Assembly: GCA_900315675.1 (NCBI GenBank)
Contig: OMZY01000004.1
Span: 86,970 to 150,969, forward strand
Length of the DNA: 64,000 bases
DNA from: an uncultured Eubacteriales bacterium
GTDB taxonomy: Bacteria; Bacillota; Clostridia; Christensenellales; Aristaeellaceae
Direction of reading: 5' to 3'
In this document: positions 43,544 through 51,249 of the stretch, piece after piece
How the letters are laid out: each line of letters starts with the position of its first letter
Numbering within the stretch: position 1 is the stretch's first letter
Made by a program: the position numbers and the translations under genes
Notes under the pieces: model-generated
Seen by the model: only the letters and a program-made list of their open reading frames with translations
Database searches by the model: none
What the model was told of the DNA's origin: nothing

Positions 43544-44827
43544 ATGAGCTATACAGAGGAAATGATCGGAAGACTGCTTTCTGAAAAAGTACAGGATCAG
43601 CTCCGGTACCTGTACGGATCAGACAAGGAAATTGTTGAAAAACAGACAAAACGCTATGCGGACCTGCTCCTGCGCCATACGGCTCTCTTCGGAGAACGCA
43701 GCGATGTTCAGCTCATCAGCGCGCCCGGCAGGACGGAAATCGGCGGGAACCATACAGATCATAACAACGGCCGGGTGCTGGCAGCGTCGATCAATCTTGA
43801 CGCACTGTGCGCGGCGAGTTCCCGGGACGACCTGAAAGTCTGCTTTCACAGCGAGGGATACGATCCGATTGAAATGGATCTGACGGATCTTTCCGTACAT
43901 CCGGAGGAAACGGGGACCACAAAGGGACTGATCCGCGGCGTGGCATATGGCATGAAACAGGCAGGATACCGGATCGGCGGTTTTGACGCTGCTGTAACTT
44001 CCACCGTGGCAGGCGGAAGCGGACTGAGCAGTTCAGCAGCCCTGGAGGTCATGCTGACCGGAGTGCTGGACAGCCTGTACAACGAATTCAAAATGCCTTA
44101 TGTCCTGCGGGCACAGATCAGCAAACAGGCGGAAAACATCTATTTCGGGAAACCGTCCGGACTGCTGGATCAGATGGCGAGCGCGGCGGGCGGCCTGGTG
44201 ACCGTGGATTTCCGGGATACGGATCGGCCTGAAGTAGAGGCAATCTCCTATGATTTTGCGAAGAAAGGCTATTCGCTGGTTGTTGTGGCCACGGGCGGCT
44301 CCCACGCGAACCTGACGGACCACTATGCCGCGATTCCAGCGGAAATGAAAAGCGTGGCGCAATGCTTCGGTCAGCCGGTACTGCGCGGGCTGACAGTGGA
44401 GCAGATGACGGAAAAGATCGGCGAACTGCGCAGCAAGGTCAGCGACAGAGCTCTTCTGCGGGCGTTCCATTTCATTCAGGAAGATGAACGTGTGCCGGAA
44501 CAGGTCGCGGCCCTGAAGGAAGACCGGATCAGGGATTTCCTGAAGCTGATTATTGACAGCGGACGTTCCAGCTATATGTATCTGCAGAATATCTACGCGG
44601 ATCCTGCCGACCAGAGTCTGAGCCTTGCCCTGTGCCTTGCGGAAAATATGCTGCAGGGCCGCGGCGCATGGCGTATCCACGGCGGCGGATTTGCCGGAAC
44701 GACGCTGAACTTTGTGCCGCAGGACCTGACGGAGAAGTTTGTGAACGTTATGGAACAGGCCTTTGGAGAAGGCGCCTGCAGCGTTCTGAATATCCGGCCT
44801 GTGGGAGCGGCGAGAGTTGTTGTCTGA
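43544..44827 (+). CDS. galK: Galactokinase family protein
   Basis: A 427-residue GHMP kinase with GGAGG before the ATG. The sugar-binding signature reads SAPGRTEIGGNHTDHNNGRV, a variant of the usual GRVNLIGEHTDYNxG in which N and E are changed; this variant occurs in clostridial GalK-like proteins. The ATP motif is VAGGSGLSSSAALEVML, and motif 3 is AWRIHGGGFAGTTL. GHMP fold and length fit galactokinase, though a related sugar (for example N-acetylgalactosamine) cannot be excluded. No other Leloir genes are near. Confidence 0.82.
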   Translation: MSYTEEMIGRLLSEKVQDQLRYLYGSDKEIVEKQTKRYADLLLRHTALFGERSDVQLISAPGRTEIGGNHTDHNNGRVLAASINLDALCAASSRDDLKVCFHSEGYDPIEMDLTDLSVHPEETGTTKGLIRGVAYGMKQAGYRIGGFDAAVTSTVAGGSGLSSSAALEVMLTGVLDSLYNEFKMPYVLRAQISKQAENIYFGKPSGLLDQMASAAGGLVTVDFRDTDRPEVEAISYDFAKKGYSLVVVATGGSHANLTDHYAAIPAEMKSVAQCFGQPVLRGLTVEQMTEKIGELRSKVSDRALLRAFHFIQEDERVPEQVAALKEDRIRDFLKLIIDSGRSSYMYLQNIYADPADQSLSLALCLAENMLQGRGAWRIHGGGFAGTTLNFVPQDLTEKFVNVMEQAFGEGACSVLNIRPVGAARVVV

Positions 44828-44834
44828 AAAACAA

Positions 44835-44861
44835 TGAAGAATTAAGAATGAAGAATTAATG
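44835..44861. repeat. GAATTnA junction repeat before tsaE
   Basis: GAAGAATTAAGAATGAAGAATTAATGG between galK and tsaE, again words of GAATTAA/GAATGAA type. The repeat leaves tsaE with only a weak ribosome site. Confidence 0.55.
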
Positions 44862-44863
44862 GA

Positions 44864-45310
44864 ATGATGATGGTGATAACAAACAGCGCGGCAGAGACGC
44901 GGGAATTAGGGAAACGGCTGGCAGAGAAGCTGCAGGCAGGAGACGTTATCCTGCTGGAGGGCGACCTTGGAGCCGGCAAAAGTGAATTTGCCCGCGGCAC
45001 GGCCGCCGGACTGGGTGTACAGGAAACGGTAACCAGCCCCAGCTTTACCATTCTGAACGTGTATGAAAGCGGAAGGCTGCCGCTGTACCACTTTGACTGG
45101 TACAGGCTGGAAAGCTCCGAGGAACTGTACGAGCTTGGAATGGATGAATACCTTGGCGGCAACGGTATTGCGCTTGTGGAATGGCCGGAACAGTGCCCGG
45201 ACGCCGTGCCGGAGAACTGCCTGCGGATCCGGATCACCGCAACCGGGGAAAACAGCCGGCAGATAGAAGCGGAACCGTGCGGAAACTTCCGGACGATTAC
45301 GCTGGAGTGA
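44864..45310 (+). CDS. tsaE: tRNA t6A biosynthesis ATPase TsaE
   Basis: A 148-residue P-loop ATPase required for threonylcarbamoyladenosine (t6A) at position 37 of ANN-decoding tRNAs. Walker A: LLEGDLGAGKSEFARGTAAG. Then VTSPSFTILNVYES, YHFDWYRLESSEEL and ALVEWPEQCPD are TsaE blocks. Three in-frame ATGs in a row (44864, 44867, 44870) make the exact start uncertain; there is only a weak GGA upstream. tsaB follows, so two genes of the same pathway are together. Confidence 0.92.
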   Translation: MMMVITNSAAETRELGKRLAEKLQAGDVILLEGDLGAGKSEFARGTAAGLGVQETVTSPSFTILNVYESGRLPLYHFDWYRLESSEELYELGMDEYLGGNGIALVEWPEQCPDAVPENCLRIRITATGENSRQIEAEPCGNFRTITLE

Positions 45311-45318
45311 GGCGGAAG

Positions 45319-46011
45319 ATGAAGATACTGGTCATTGATACATCGGGTCCTGTATGCGGCACAGCCGTGATGGACGAAGACAGGGTATACAGTGAGTTTA
45401 CGGCACAGAACAGGAATACGCATTCCGCCAGTCTGATGCCGATGGTGGAAGCAGCCCTGAACGCGGCCGGGAAGGAGATCGGAGACCTGGACGCCGTAGC
45501 CGCGGTGACAGGCCCCGGAAGCTTTACAGGGGTCCGTATCGGCGTGGCTACCGCAAAAGGTCTGGCTCACGGCGCGGGACTGCCCTGTATTCCGGTGGAC
45601 GCGCTGGAAGCACTGAGTGAATCCGCGGGCGCGTTTGACGGCATTGTCTGTCCGATACAGGACGCACGGGCAGGTCAGGTATACGGAGCTGCATTCCGGC
45701 AGGGTGAACGGCTGACCGGAGACGCTCCGATGAAACTGGAAGAATATCTTGATACCGTGTGCGCACTGGGAGACCGTTTCCTGTTTATCGGCGACGGCGC
45801 TCCTGTTCACCGGGAAGCGATTGCTGCGCGGCTGGGTGCAAAAGCGGAATTCGCACCGGCGTTCCGCGGCTATCTGCGGCCATCCGCCGCGGGGGCCATT
45901 GCCCTTCGGAAGGGCGAAAGCACCGATTATCTGGGGCTTCAAGCTACCTACCTGCGTCCACCGAACGCACAGAAAAACAAAAAACTGCTGGAGGCCATGG
46001 GGCATGAGTGA
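45319..46011 (+). CDS. tsaB: tRNA t6A biosynthesis protein TsaB
   Basis: A 230-residue ASKHA-fold protein, partner of TsaD in t6A synthesis. ATG 45319 follows GGCGGAAG; the frame is open well upstream within tsaE. Marks: ILVIDTSGPVCGTAVMD, NTHSASLMPMVEAAL, VTGPGSFTGVRIGVATAKGL, PIQDARAGQVYGAAF. The metal-binding histidines of TsaD are absent, as expected for TsaB. It overlaps rimI by 8 bp. Confidence 0.93.
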   Translation: MKILVIDTSGPVCGTAVMDEDRVYSEFTAQNRNTHSASLMPMVEAALNAAGKEIGDLDAVAAVTGPGSFTGVRIGVATAKGLAHGAGLPCIPVDALEALSESAGAFDGIVCPIQDARAGQVYGAAFRQGERLTGDAPMKLEEYLDTVCALGDRFLFIGDGAPVHREAIAARLGAKAEFAPAFRGYLRPSAAGAIALRKGESTDYLGLQATYLRPPNAQKNKKLLEAMGHE

Positions 46012-46510
46012 ACCGGTGATCCGTTTCATGCGGCTGAAGGATGTGGATCAGGTGGCGGAAATTGAACAGGCCACCTTCGCCAGACCCTGGAGCAGAGAAA
46101 GTTTCAGGCAGGAAGTGACCCGGAACGCTGTGGCCCGGTATCTTGTGGCAGAGGAGGATGGACGGATCCTCGGTTATGCCGGTGCCTGGATCATCCTGGA
46201 TGAAAGCCATATTACCAATATTGCCGTACGGGAAGAGGCAAGAGGAAAGGGACTGGGCAAAAAACTGACAGCGGAATTGCTGCAGATTCTTTCCAATCTC
46301 GGCGCCTCCTATGCCACCCTGGAGGTACGCGTGAGCAATACCCGGGCGCAGAACCTGTACAAAAGCCTCGGATTTGTTTCTGTCGGGAAAAGAAAACGCT
46401 ATTACGAAGATAATAACGAGGACGCTTTCCTGATGGTATGTGAGCATATGCCGGAAGTGGATCCGGATTATACAGAAGAACCCTGGATTGAAAAGGAGGA
46501 TGAACAATGA
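46004..46510 (+). CDS. rimI: Ribosomal protein S18 alanine N-acetyltransferase (RimI-like)
   Basis: A 168-residue GNAT acetyltransferase. ATG 46004 lies 9 bp after GGAGG and overlaps tsaB. Motif A for acetyl-CoA: ITNIAVREEARGKGLGKKL; further RVSNTRAQNLYKSLGFVSVG and KRYYEDNNEDAFLM. The order tsaE-tsaB-rimI is standard in Bacillota. The C-terminal tail (PEVDPDYTEEPWIEKEDEQ) is acidic and longer than in many RimI proteins. Substrate S18 is assumed from the family. Confidence 0.9.
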   Translation: MSEPVIRFMRLKDVDQVAEIEQATFARPWSRESFRQEVTRNAVARYLVAEEDGRILGYAGAWIILDESHITNIAVREEARGKGLGKKLTAELLQILSNLGASYATLEVRVSNTRAQNLYKSLGFVSVGKRKRYYEDNNEDAFLMVCEHMPEVDPDYTEEPWIEKEDEQ

Positions 46511-47673
46511 GCCGCGTGTTTCTGACTGTACTGGACGCTGTAGGTGCCGGTGAAGCCCCTGACGCCGCCGATTACGGCGATGTGGGCACCAATACACTGG
46601 GCCATGTGATTGCTGCCTGCAATCCGAAGCTGCCGCATATGGCGGAGATGGGCCTGGGACGGATTCCCGGCACCGGTTATGTATGGGACGGACCGGTAGC
46701 AGGCGCTTACGGCCGGGGACGGGAAGTCAGCAAGGGAAAGGATACCACGTCAGGCCACTGGGAAATTGCAGGCGTGCGGGTCAATACGCCTTTTCCCACA
46801 TTCCCGAACGGCTTTCCGGCCGACTTCATGGAAGCCTATGAGAAGGCCATCGGCCATAAATGCATCGGCAACAAAACCGCTTCCGGAACGGTGATCCTTG
46901 AGGAACTGGGAGAGGAACACCTCCGGAATCATACGCCGATCGTTTATACCAGTGCGGACAGCGTATTCCAGATTGCCTGCCATGAAGAGCTTTTCCCGCC
47001 GGAAAAGCTGTATGAATTCTGCCGGATAGCCCGGGAAATGCTCCAGGGAGACCTGGGGGTGGGACGGGTCATCGCGCGGCCCTTCATCGGCCAGCCGGGA
47101 AGCTTCAAGCGCACCGGCAACCGGAGAGATTTTTCCCTGCCGCCTCTGGGCCGGACGCTGCCGGACGCCGTGAAGGAAGCGGGAATGGAAAGTATCGGCG
47201 TTGGCAAAATAGAAGATATTTTTGCCCATCAGGGACTGACAAAGAGCGACCACGCAGCCGGCAATCCGGCCTGTATGGACGCACTGATCCGATTTATGAA
47301 GACAGATTTTGACGGATTATGCTTTACCAACCTGGTAGACACAGACTCCGTTTACGGACACCGCAATGATCCCGAGGGCTTTGCCGGAGCGCTGGAAGCA
47401 TTCGACGAGAGACTGCCTGAAATGAAAGCGCTGATGCATCCCGGGGATCTGATGATCATTACGGCAGACCACGGCTGTGATCCCTGCTTTATCCAGTCTA
47501 CGGATCATTCCCGTGAATATATTCCGATCCTGGCCTGGACGCCCGGCATGACCGCTGCTGCAGATCTCGGCATCCGCGGAACATTCGCTGATATCGGCGC
47601 GACCTGCGCTGAATGGCTGGGCCTGACGGACCGCTTCGGAGCGGAGTCCTTCGCCGCGGCGCTGAAGGAGTAA
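46507..47673 (+). CDS. deoB: Phosphopentomutase
   Basis: A 388-residue alkaline-phosphatase-fold mutase that converts (deoxy)ribose 1-phosphate to 5-phosphate in nucleoside salvage. ATG overlaps the rimI stop (ATGA). Metal and active-site blocks: FLTVLDAVGAGEAPDAADYG, the phosphothreonine region GKDTTSGHWEIAG, NLVDTDSVYGHRNDPEGFA, MIITADHGCDPCFIQSTDHS. Full length. Its coupling to t6A genes looks like chance operon building. Confidence 0.95.
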   Translation: MSRVFLTVLDAVGAGEAPDAADYGDVGTNTLGHVIAACNPKLPHMAEMGLGRIPGTGYVWDGPVAGAYGRGREVSKGKDTTSGHWEIAGVRVNTPFPTFPNGFPADFMEAYEKAIGHKCIGNKTASGTVILEELGEEHLRNHTPIVYTSADSVFQIACHEELFPPEKLYEFCRIAREMLQGDLGVGRVIARPFIGQPGSFKRTGNRRDFSLPPLGRTLPDAVKEAGMESIGVGKIEDIFAHQGLTKSDHAAGNPACMDALIRFMKTDFDGLCFTNLVDTDSVYGHRNDPEGFAGALEAFDERLPEMKALMHPGDLMIITADHGCDPCFIQSTDHSREYIPILAWTPGMTAAADLGIRGTFADIGATCAEWLGLTDRFGAESFAAALKE

Positions 47674-47702
47674 ACACTGAACAATCAAAGGAAATGAAAA
47701 GC

Positions 47703-50096
47703 ATGAACAGACTGAAAGCACTGATACCGTTCCTGGTGATCCTGATCCTGCTGCTGGCGGCGCTGCCCGCGGCGGCAGAGGAGGCGGAAAACCTGACGGG
47801 CACACTGACCGTGAAGACCGTTGACAAACCCGGAAAGACCAAAGCTATTACGGACGGCAGCTACAAATCCTTCTGGGAAAGCAGCAGCCGGAAGGAACCA
47901 TGGGTGGTTCTTTCCTCCGACAAGCCGGTTTACGGACTGTATCTATGTTTTCAGAAGATGCCGGACACCTACGTTATCCAGAAAAAGAGCGGAGAAGGCT
48001 GGACAACCGTCGCGGAAGGCGGAAGTCCCCGTTTCCACCATGTCTTCTTCGAACTGGACGGTATAAAGGAAATCCGGATCCTGTCCACGATGGAAAAGAA
48101 GAACATCATGGGCTTCAATGAGATCTATGCCTTCGGCCAGGGAGAAGTGCCGGACTGGGTTCAGAAGTGGCAGGAGCCGGTGGATAAAGCGGACCTGCTG
48201 GTGATGGTAGCCCATCCTGATGACGAGCTGCTGTTTACCGGCGGCGTGATTCCGGTATACGGGGCGGAAATGGGCAGGAGCGTTGAGGTGGCCTACCTGA
48301 CCTACAGCAATACCACCCGGCGCAGCGAGGCTCTGAACGGCCTGTGGGCAATGGGCATCAGGCATTATCCTGAATTCGGACCTTTCGCAGACCGCTACGC
48401 GAAGGGCGGAAAGCTGAAGAATGCCTATGCCGAAGCAGGCGGCAAGGAGAAAGTACTGGACTGGGTGACGGAACTGTACCGCCGGTACAGGCCGGAAGTA
48501 GTGATCACACATGCGGAGAACGGTGAATACGGCCATCCGCAGCATAAGATGATCGCCGACGCCGCCATGGAGTGTTTTACCCGGGCAGCAGATGCTCAGA
48601 AAGCTCCGGATTCCTATCAGGCATACGGTCCCTGGCAGGTGAAAAAACTGTATCTGCATCTGTACGGTGAGGAAGCGGAACAGACTGTGCTGGACTGGGA
48701 TCAGCCGCTGAAAGCGTTTGACGGGAAGACAGGTGCGGACATGGCGGTGGAAGCCTTTGCCCTGCACGTGAGCCAGAAGGGAATGGGCGCAGGCAAGGGA
48801 GACAAGTTTGAGGAGTTCAAGGTGGAAACCACGGGCGCCCACAAATATCCCTATGACCATTTCGGCCTGCAGAGCACTACAGTAGGTCCGGATGAAGCGA
48901 AGAATGATTTCCTGGAACATATTGACGCGGCCGACCTGGCGGTGAACGAAGCGACGGAAACAAAGAAACCGAAAGAGACGGACTCAGACGACACCGAAGA
49001 AGAACCGGAGGAACCGGACGGCGGGGATTACTCCGGGGAGGAAGAGCCTGAGGAAGAAGAAACGGAAGAGCCTGATACCGAAGCGGAAACGGGAGATCCG
49101 GAATCCGCGGACGAAGCTGAAGAAGACGCGGCAGAACCGGAACAGCCCCAGCAGAGCACCGGAAGCATTTTCCGGAATGTTACCGCGCCGGAATGGGCGA
49201 ACGTACAGCTGAACGACCGGGGATTCCTGGATGAGGGCGAGTATGTTTTCGCCGACGATGAAAACGGCCGGTACATGTTTGTGAACCGGACACTCCGCGT
49301 CGTAATCAGCCGGAGTATTGAAAGCCCGGACAACAAGTCCTTCTACTGCTTCACGGCAGACATATGGTGCGATACGGAAGCAGGCGAGCTGCCGACCACC
49401 GTGTTCAAGGATCCTGAAAAGAAGAAGAGCGTCAAGGACTTTGTGCGGAATATCGCCATGGAGAACAAAGCGGTTTTCGCCACGACAACGGACTACTATA
49501 TCTACCGGATCAAGGCGGATTATCCGACCGGTATTGAGGTACGGAACGGAGAAGTTATTTTTGACGATCCGCATAAGCTGATGTATTCCAAGGGATCCAT
49601 GCCGACCTACGAAACACTGGCACTGTACAGGGACGGACATGCCGACAGCCTGCCCAACAAGGAAAAGAGCGCGGGACAGTACGTGGAGGAAGGCGCCGTT
49701 CAGGTGTACTCCTTCGGACCGTGCCTGGTCAAGGACGGCAAACTGACCGAATATTCCCTGAAGCTGACAAACCAGAGTTACAATCCGCGGCTGGCCATCG
49801 GCGTGGCAGAAGACGGACACTACATTGTTGTAATGTGCGAGGGACGGGTGAAACGTTCCAAGGGCGTCCAAATGGCTGATCTTGCCCAGATCATGCTGGA
49901 CCGCGGCTGCACGCTTGCCGTGAACATGGACGGCGGACAGAGCGCGGTGGTGACCTTCATGGGTCACCAGCTGAACCAGGTGGTCAGCTCTGACCCCAAC
50001 GGGCGGGAACAGGCGGATATCCTGATATTCGGCACATCGGAACAGGTAGGCAGTTTCGAAATGGCGGACGAGTTCAAATCGAAACGAAAGAAATAA
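47703..50096 (+). CDS. Secreted fusion: PIG-L (GlcNAc) deacetylase plus phosphodiester glycosidase
   Basis: A 797-residue protein. ATG 47703 lies 10 bp after AAAGGA and starts a signal peptide (MNRLKALIPFLVILILLLAA, cleavage near AAA-EE). Residues about 35-145 look like a discoidin-type beta sandwich (SYKSFWESSSRKEPWVVLSS). Residues about 165-415 are PIG-L/LmbE: LLVMVAHPDDELLFTGG with the metal motif AHPDDE, and THAENGEYGHPQHKM. A very acidic linker (about 418-480, E/D/P) follows, then a NAGPA-type phosphodiester glycosidase (about 485-797) with NPRLAIGVAEDGHYIVVMCEG and CTLAVNMDGGQSAVVTFMG. The two enzymes would act on one glycan, for instance removing acetyl groups and phosphodiester-linked sugars (inference). 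The glycosidase half is a paralogue of 23545-24501. Confidence 0.87.
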   Translation: MNRLKALIPFLVILILLLAALPAAAEEAENLTGTLTVKTVDKPGKTKAITDGSYKSFWESSSRKEPWVVLSSDKPVYGLYLCFQKMPDTYVIQKKSGEGWTTVAEGGSPRFHHVFFELDGIKEIRILSTMEKKNIMGFNEIYAFGQGEVPDWVQKWQEPVDKADLLVMVAHPDDELLFTGGVIPVYGAEMGRSVEVAYLTYSNTTRRSEALNGLWAMGIRHYPEFGPFADRYAKGGKLKNAYAEAGGKEKVLDWVTELYRRYRPEVVITHAENGEYGHPQHKMIADAAMECFTRAADAQKAPDSYQAYGPWQVKKLYLHLYGEEAEQTVLDWDQPLKAFDGKTGADMAVEAFALHVSQKGMGAGKGDKFEEFKVETTGAHKYPYDHFGLQSTTVGPDEAKNDFLEHIDAADLAVNEATETKKPKETDSDDTEEEPEEPDGGDYSGEEEPEEEETEEPDTEAETGDPESADEAEEDAAEPEQPQQSTGSIFRNVTAPEWANVQLNDRGFLDEGEYVFADDENGRYMFVNRTLRVVISRSIESPDNKSFYCFTADIWCDTEAGELPTTVFKDPEKKKSVKDFVRNIAMENKAVFATTTDYYIYRIKADYPTGIEVRNGEVIFDDPHKLMYSKGSMPTYETLALYRDGHADSLPNKEKSAGQYVEEGAVQVYSFGPCLVKDGKLTEYSLKLTNQSYNPRLAIGVAEDGHYIVVMCEGRVKRSKGVQMADLAQIMLDRGCTLAVNMDGGQSAVVTFMGHQLNQVVSSDPNGREQADILIFGTSEQVGSFEMADEFKSKRKK

Positions 50097-50108
50097 CACA
50101 AATAAAGC

Positions 50109-50138
50109 TTGACAGGCAAGGGCCCGGAGTGATATCTT
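50109..50138 (+). promoter_or_regulatory. Promoter for rplU-prp-rpmA
   Basis: Perfect -35 TTGACA (50109-50114), 18-bp spacer, -10 TATCTT (50133-50138). Confidence 0.7.
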
Positions 50139-50144
50139 ATTCAG

Positions 50145-50226
50145 GTAGCCGCTCGGGAGAGGTCTGTCCAAATGCGCTTGCGCAACCTCAGAATCCCGGC
50201 GAGATTGAATCAGGAGGTGCTGTCCC
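50145..50226 (+). ncRNA. Possible L21 leader RNA
   Basis: An 80-nt untranslated leader before rplU, with pairable segments (GCGCTTGCGC at about 50173-50182, and CTCGGGAG/CTC-type pairs). Bacillota rplU genes often carry an autoregulatory L21 leader here. The position fits; I could not match the consensus structure by eye. Confidence 0.4.
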
Positions 50227-50535
50227 ATGTACGCTATTATTGCAGCTGGCGGCAGACAATACCGTGTATCCCAGGGCGATGTGATCTACATCGACAAAGT
50301 CAACCAGGAAGCAGATTCCAAGATTTCCTTCGATGTGCTGATGATCGGCGGCGAAGGCGACGTAAAAGTCGGCAACCCCACCATTGAAGGCGCTAAGGTC
50401 GAGGGCAAGGTGATTGCTCAGGTAAAGGGTGAAAAGATCACCGTTTACAAGTACAAGAGCAAGAAAGACACCAAGAGAAAGATCGGCCATCGTCAGCCCT
50501 ACACCAAGGTGGAGATCACCGCGATCAACGCGTAA
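50227..50535 (+). CDS. rplU: 50S ribosomal protein L21
   Basis: A 102-residue ribosomal protein with AGGAGGTG before the ATG. It starts MYAIIAAGGRQYRVSQGDVI and ends KIGHRQPYTKVEITAINA, both L21 signatures; the middle has KYKSKKDTKRKIGHRQ. It binds 23S rRNA together with L20. The next gene, prp, begins on the last base of its stop codon, so the two are tightly coupled. Confidence 0.97.
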   Translation: MYAIIAAGGRQYRVSQGDVIYIDKVNQEADSKISFDVLMIGGEGDVKVGNPTIEGAKVEGKVIAQVKGEKITVYKYKSKKDTKRKIGHRQPYTKVEITAINA

Positions 50536-50882
50536 TGATCACCGCGGTCCTGTACCGGGAAGGGGAGAACCTGACCGGCTGCCGGCTTGAGGGCCACAGC
50601 GGCTGGGCTGAATCCGGCCACGACATCGTGTGCGCGGCTGCTTCCATTCTCGGATGTACCTGTGTGAACGCACTGGAAAGCGTGTGCGGCGTTATTCCTG
50701 AAATTACGGAGTATAACGAAGACAGCGGCGTACTTGCGTTTGAACTTCCGCCCATGACGGAAAAAGAGAACGAAAAGACGCAGATTGTGATGAAGACGCT
50801 CAGGCAGGGACTGAAAGATCTTGCGGAAGCTTATCCGCAGAACGTGACATTTTCCATTAAAGAACGGAGGAAACAACAATGA
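50535..50882 (+). CDS. prp: Ribosomal-processing cysteine protease Prp
   Basis: A 115-residue protease that removes the N-terminal extension of L27. Catalytic residues: histidine in [20 protein letters not shown] and cysteine in the same block (GHDIVCAA). The fold ends [20 protein letters not shown]. It lies between rplU and rpmA, the standard Bacillota arrangement, and overlaps both by one and four bases. The adjacent L27 carries the matching cleavage motif, so the pair is functional by sequence. Confidence 0.94.
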   Translation: MITAVLYREGENLTGCRLEGHSGWAESGHDIVCAAASILGCTCVNALESVCGVIPEITEYNEDSGVLAFELPPMTEKENEKTQIVMKTLRQGLKDLAEAYPQNVTFSIKERRKQQ

Positions 50883-51178
50883 TGAAGCTTAATCTTCAAC
50901 TGTTCGCTCATAAAAAAGGTATGGGCTCCACCCGTAACGGCCGCGACAGCGAATCCAAGCGTCTTGGACCGAAGCGTGCCGATGGCCAGCTGGCTCTCGC
51001 GGGCAACATTCTTGTTCGTCAGCGCGGCACCCATATTCATCCCGGCCACAATGTAGGCATCGGTAAGGATGATACCCTGTTCGCCAAGACCACCGGTATC
51101 GTTCGGTTCGAGCGTCTGGGCAAGGACCGCAAGCAGGTCTCCGTATATCCCGTTGAGACCGCGGCCGAAGCTCAGTAA
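50879..51178 (+). CDS. rpmA: 50S ribosomal protein L27 with Prp-cleaved leader
   Basis: A 99-residue protein. ATG 50879 is 8 bp after GGAGG (ATG 50882 also possible). The N-terminus [20 protein letters not shown] has the Prp site after LQLFA; mature L27 starts at HKKG and reaches the peptidyl-transferase centre. [17 protein letters not shown] and [21 protein letters not shown] are L27 signatures. A terminator at 51199 follows. Confidence 0.97.
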   Translation: MMKLNLQLFAHKKGMGSTRNGRDSESKRLGPKRADGQLALAGNILVRQRGTHIHPGHNVGIGKDDTLFAKTTGIVRFERLGKDRKQVSVYPVETAAEAQ

Positions 51179-51198
51179 TAAACGGGTCAGATGAATCA

Positions 51199-51225
51199 GG
51201 GCTGTTGCGTCGCAACAGCCCTTTT
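51199..51225 (+). terminator. Terminator after rpmA
   Basis: A 10-bp perfect stem (51199-51208 with 51212-51221), 3-nt loop, four T. metG begins 25 bp later, so some read-through or a promoter inside rpmA is likely. Confidence 0.75.
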
Positions 51226-51249
51226 CACTAATAATTGGAGGAATGAACC

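Noticed and set aside
51226-51249. T-box leader before metG
   Set aside because: Only 25 bp separate the rpmA terminator from metG.
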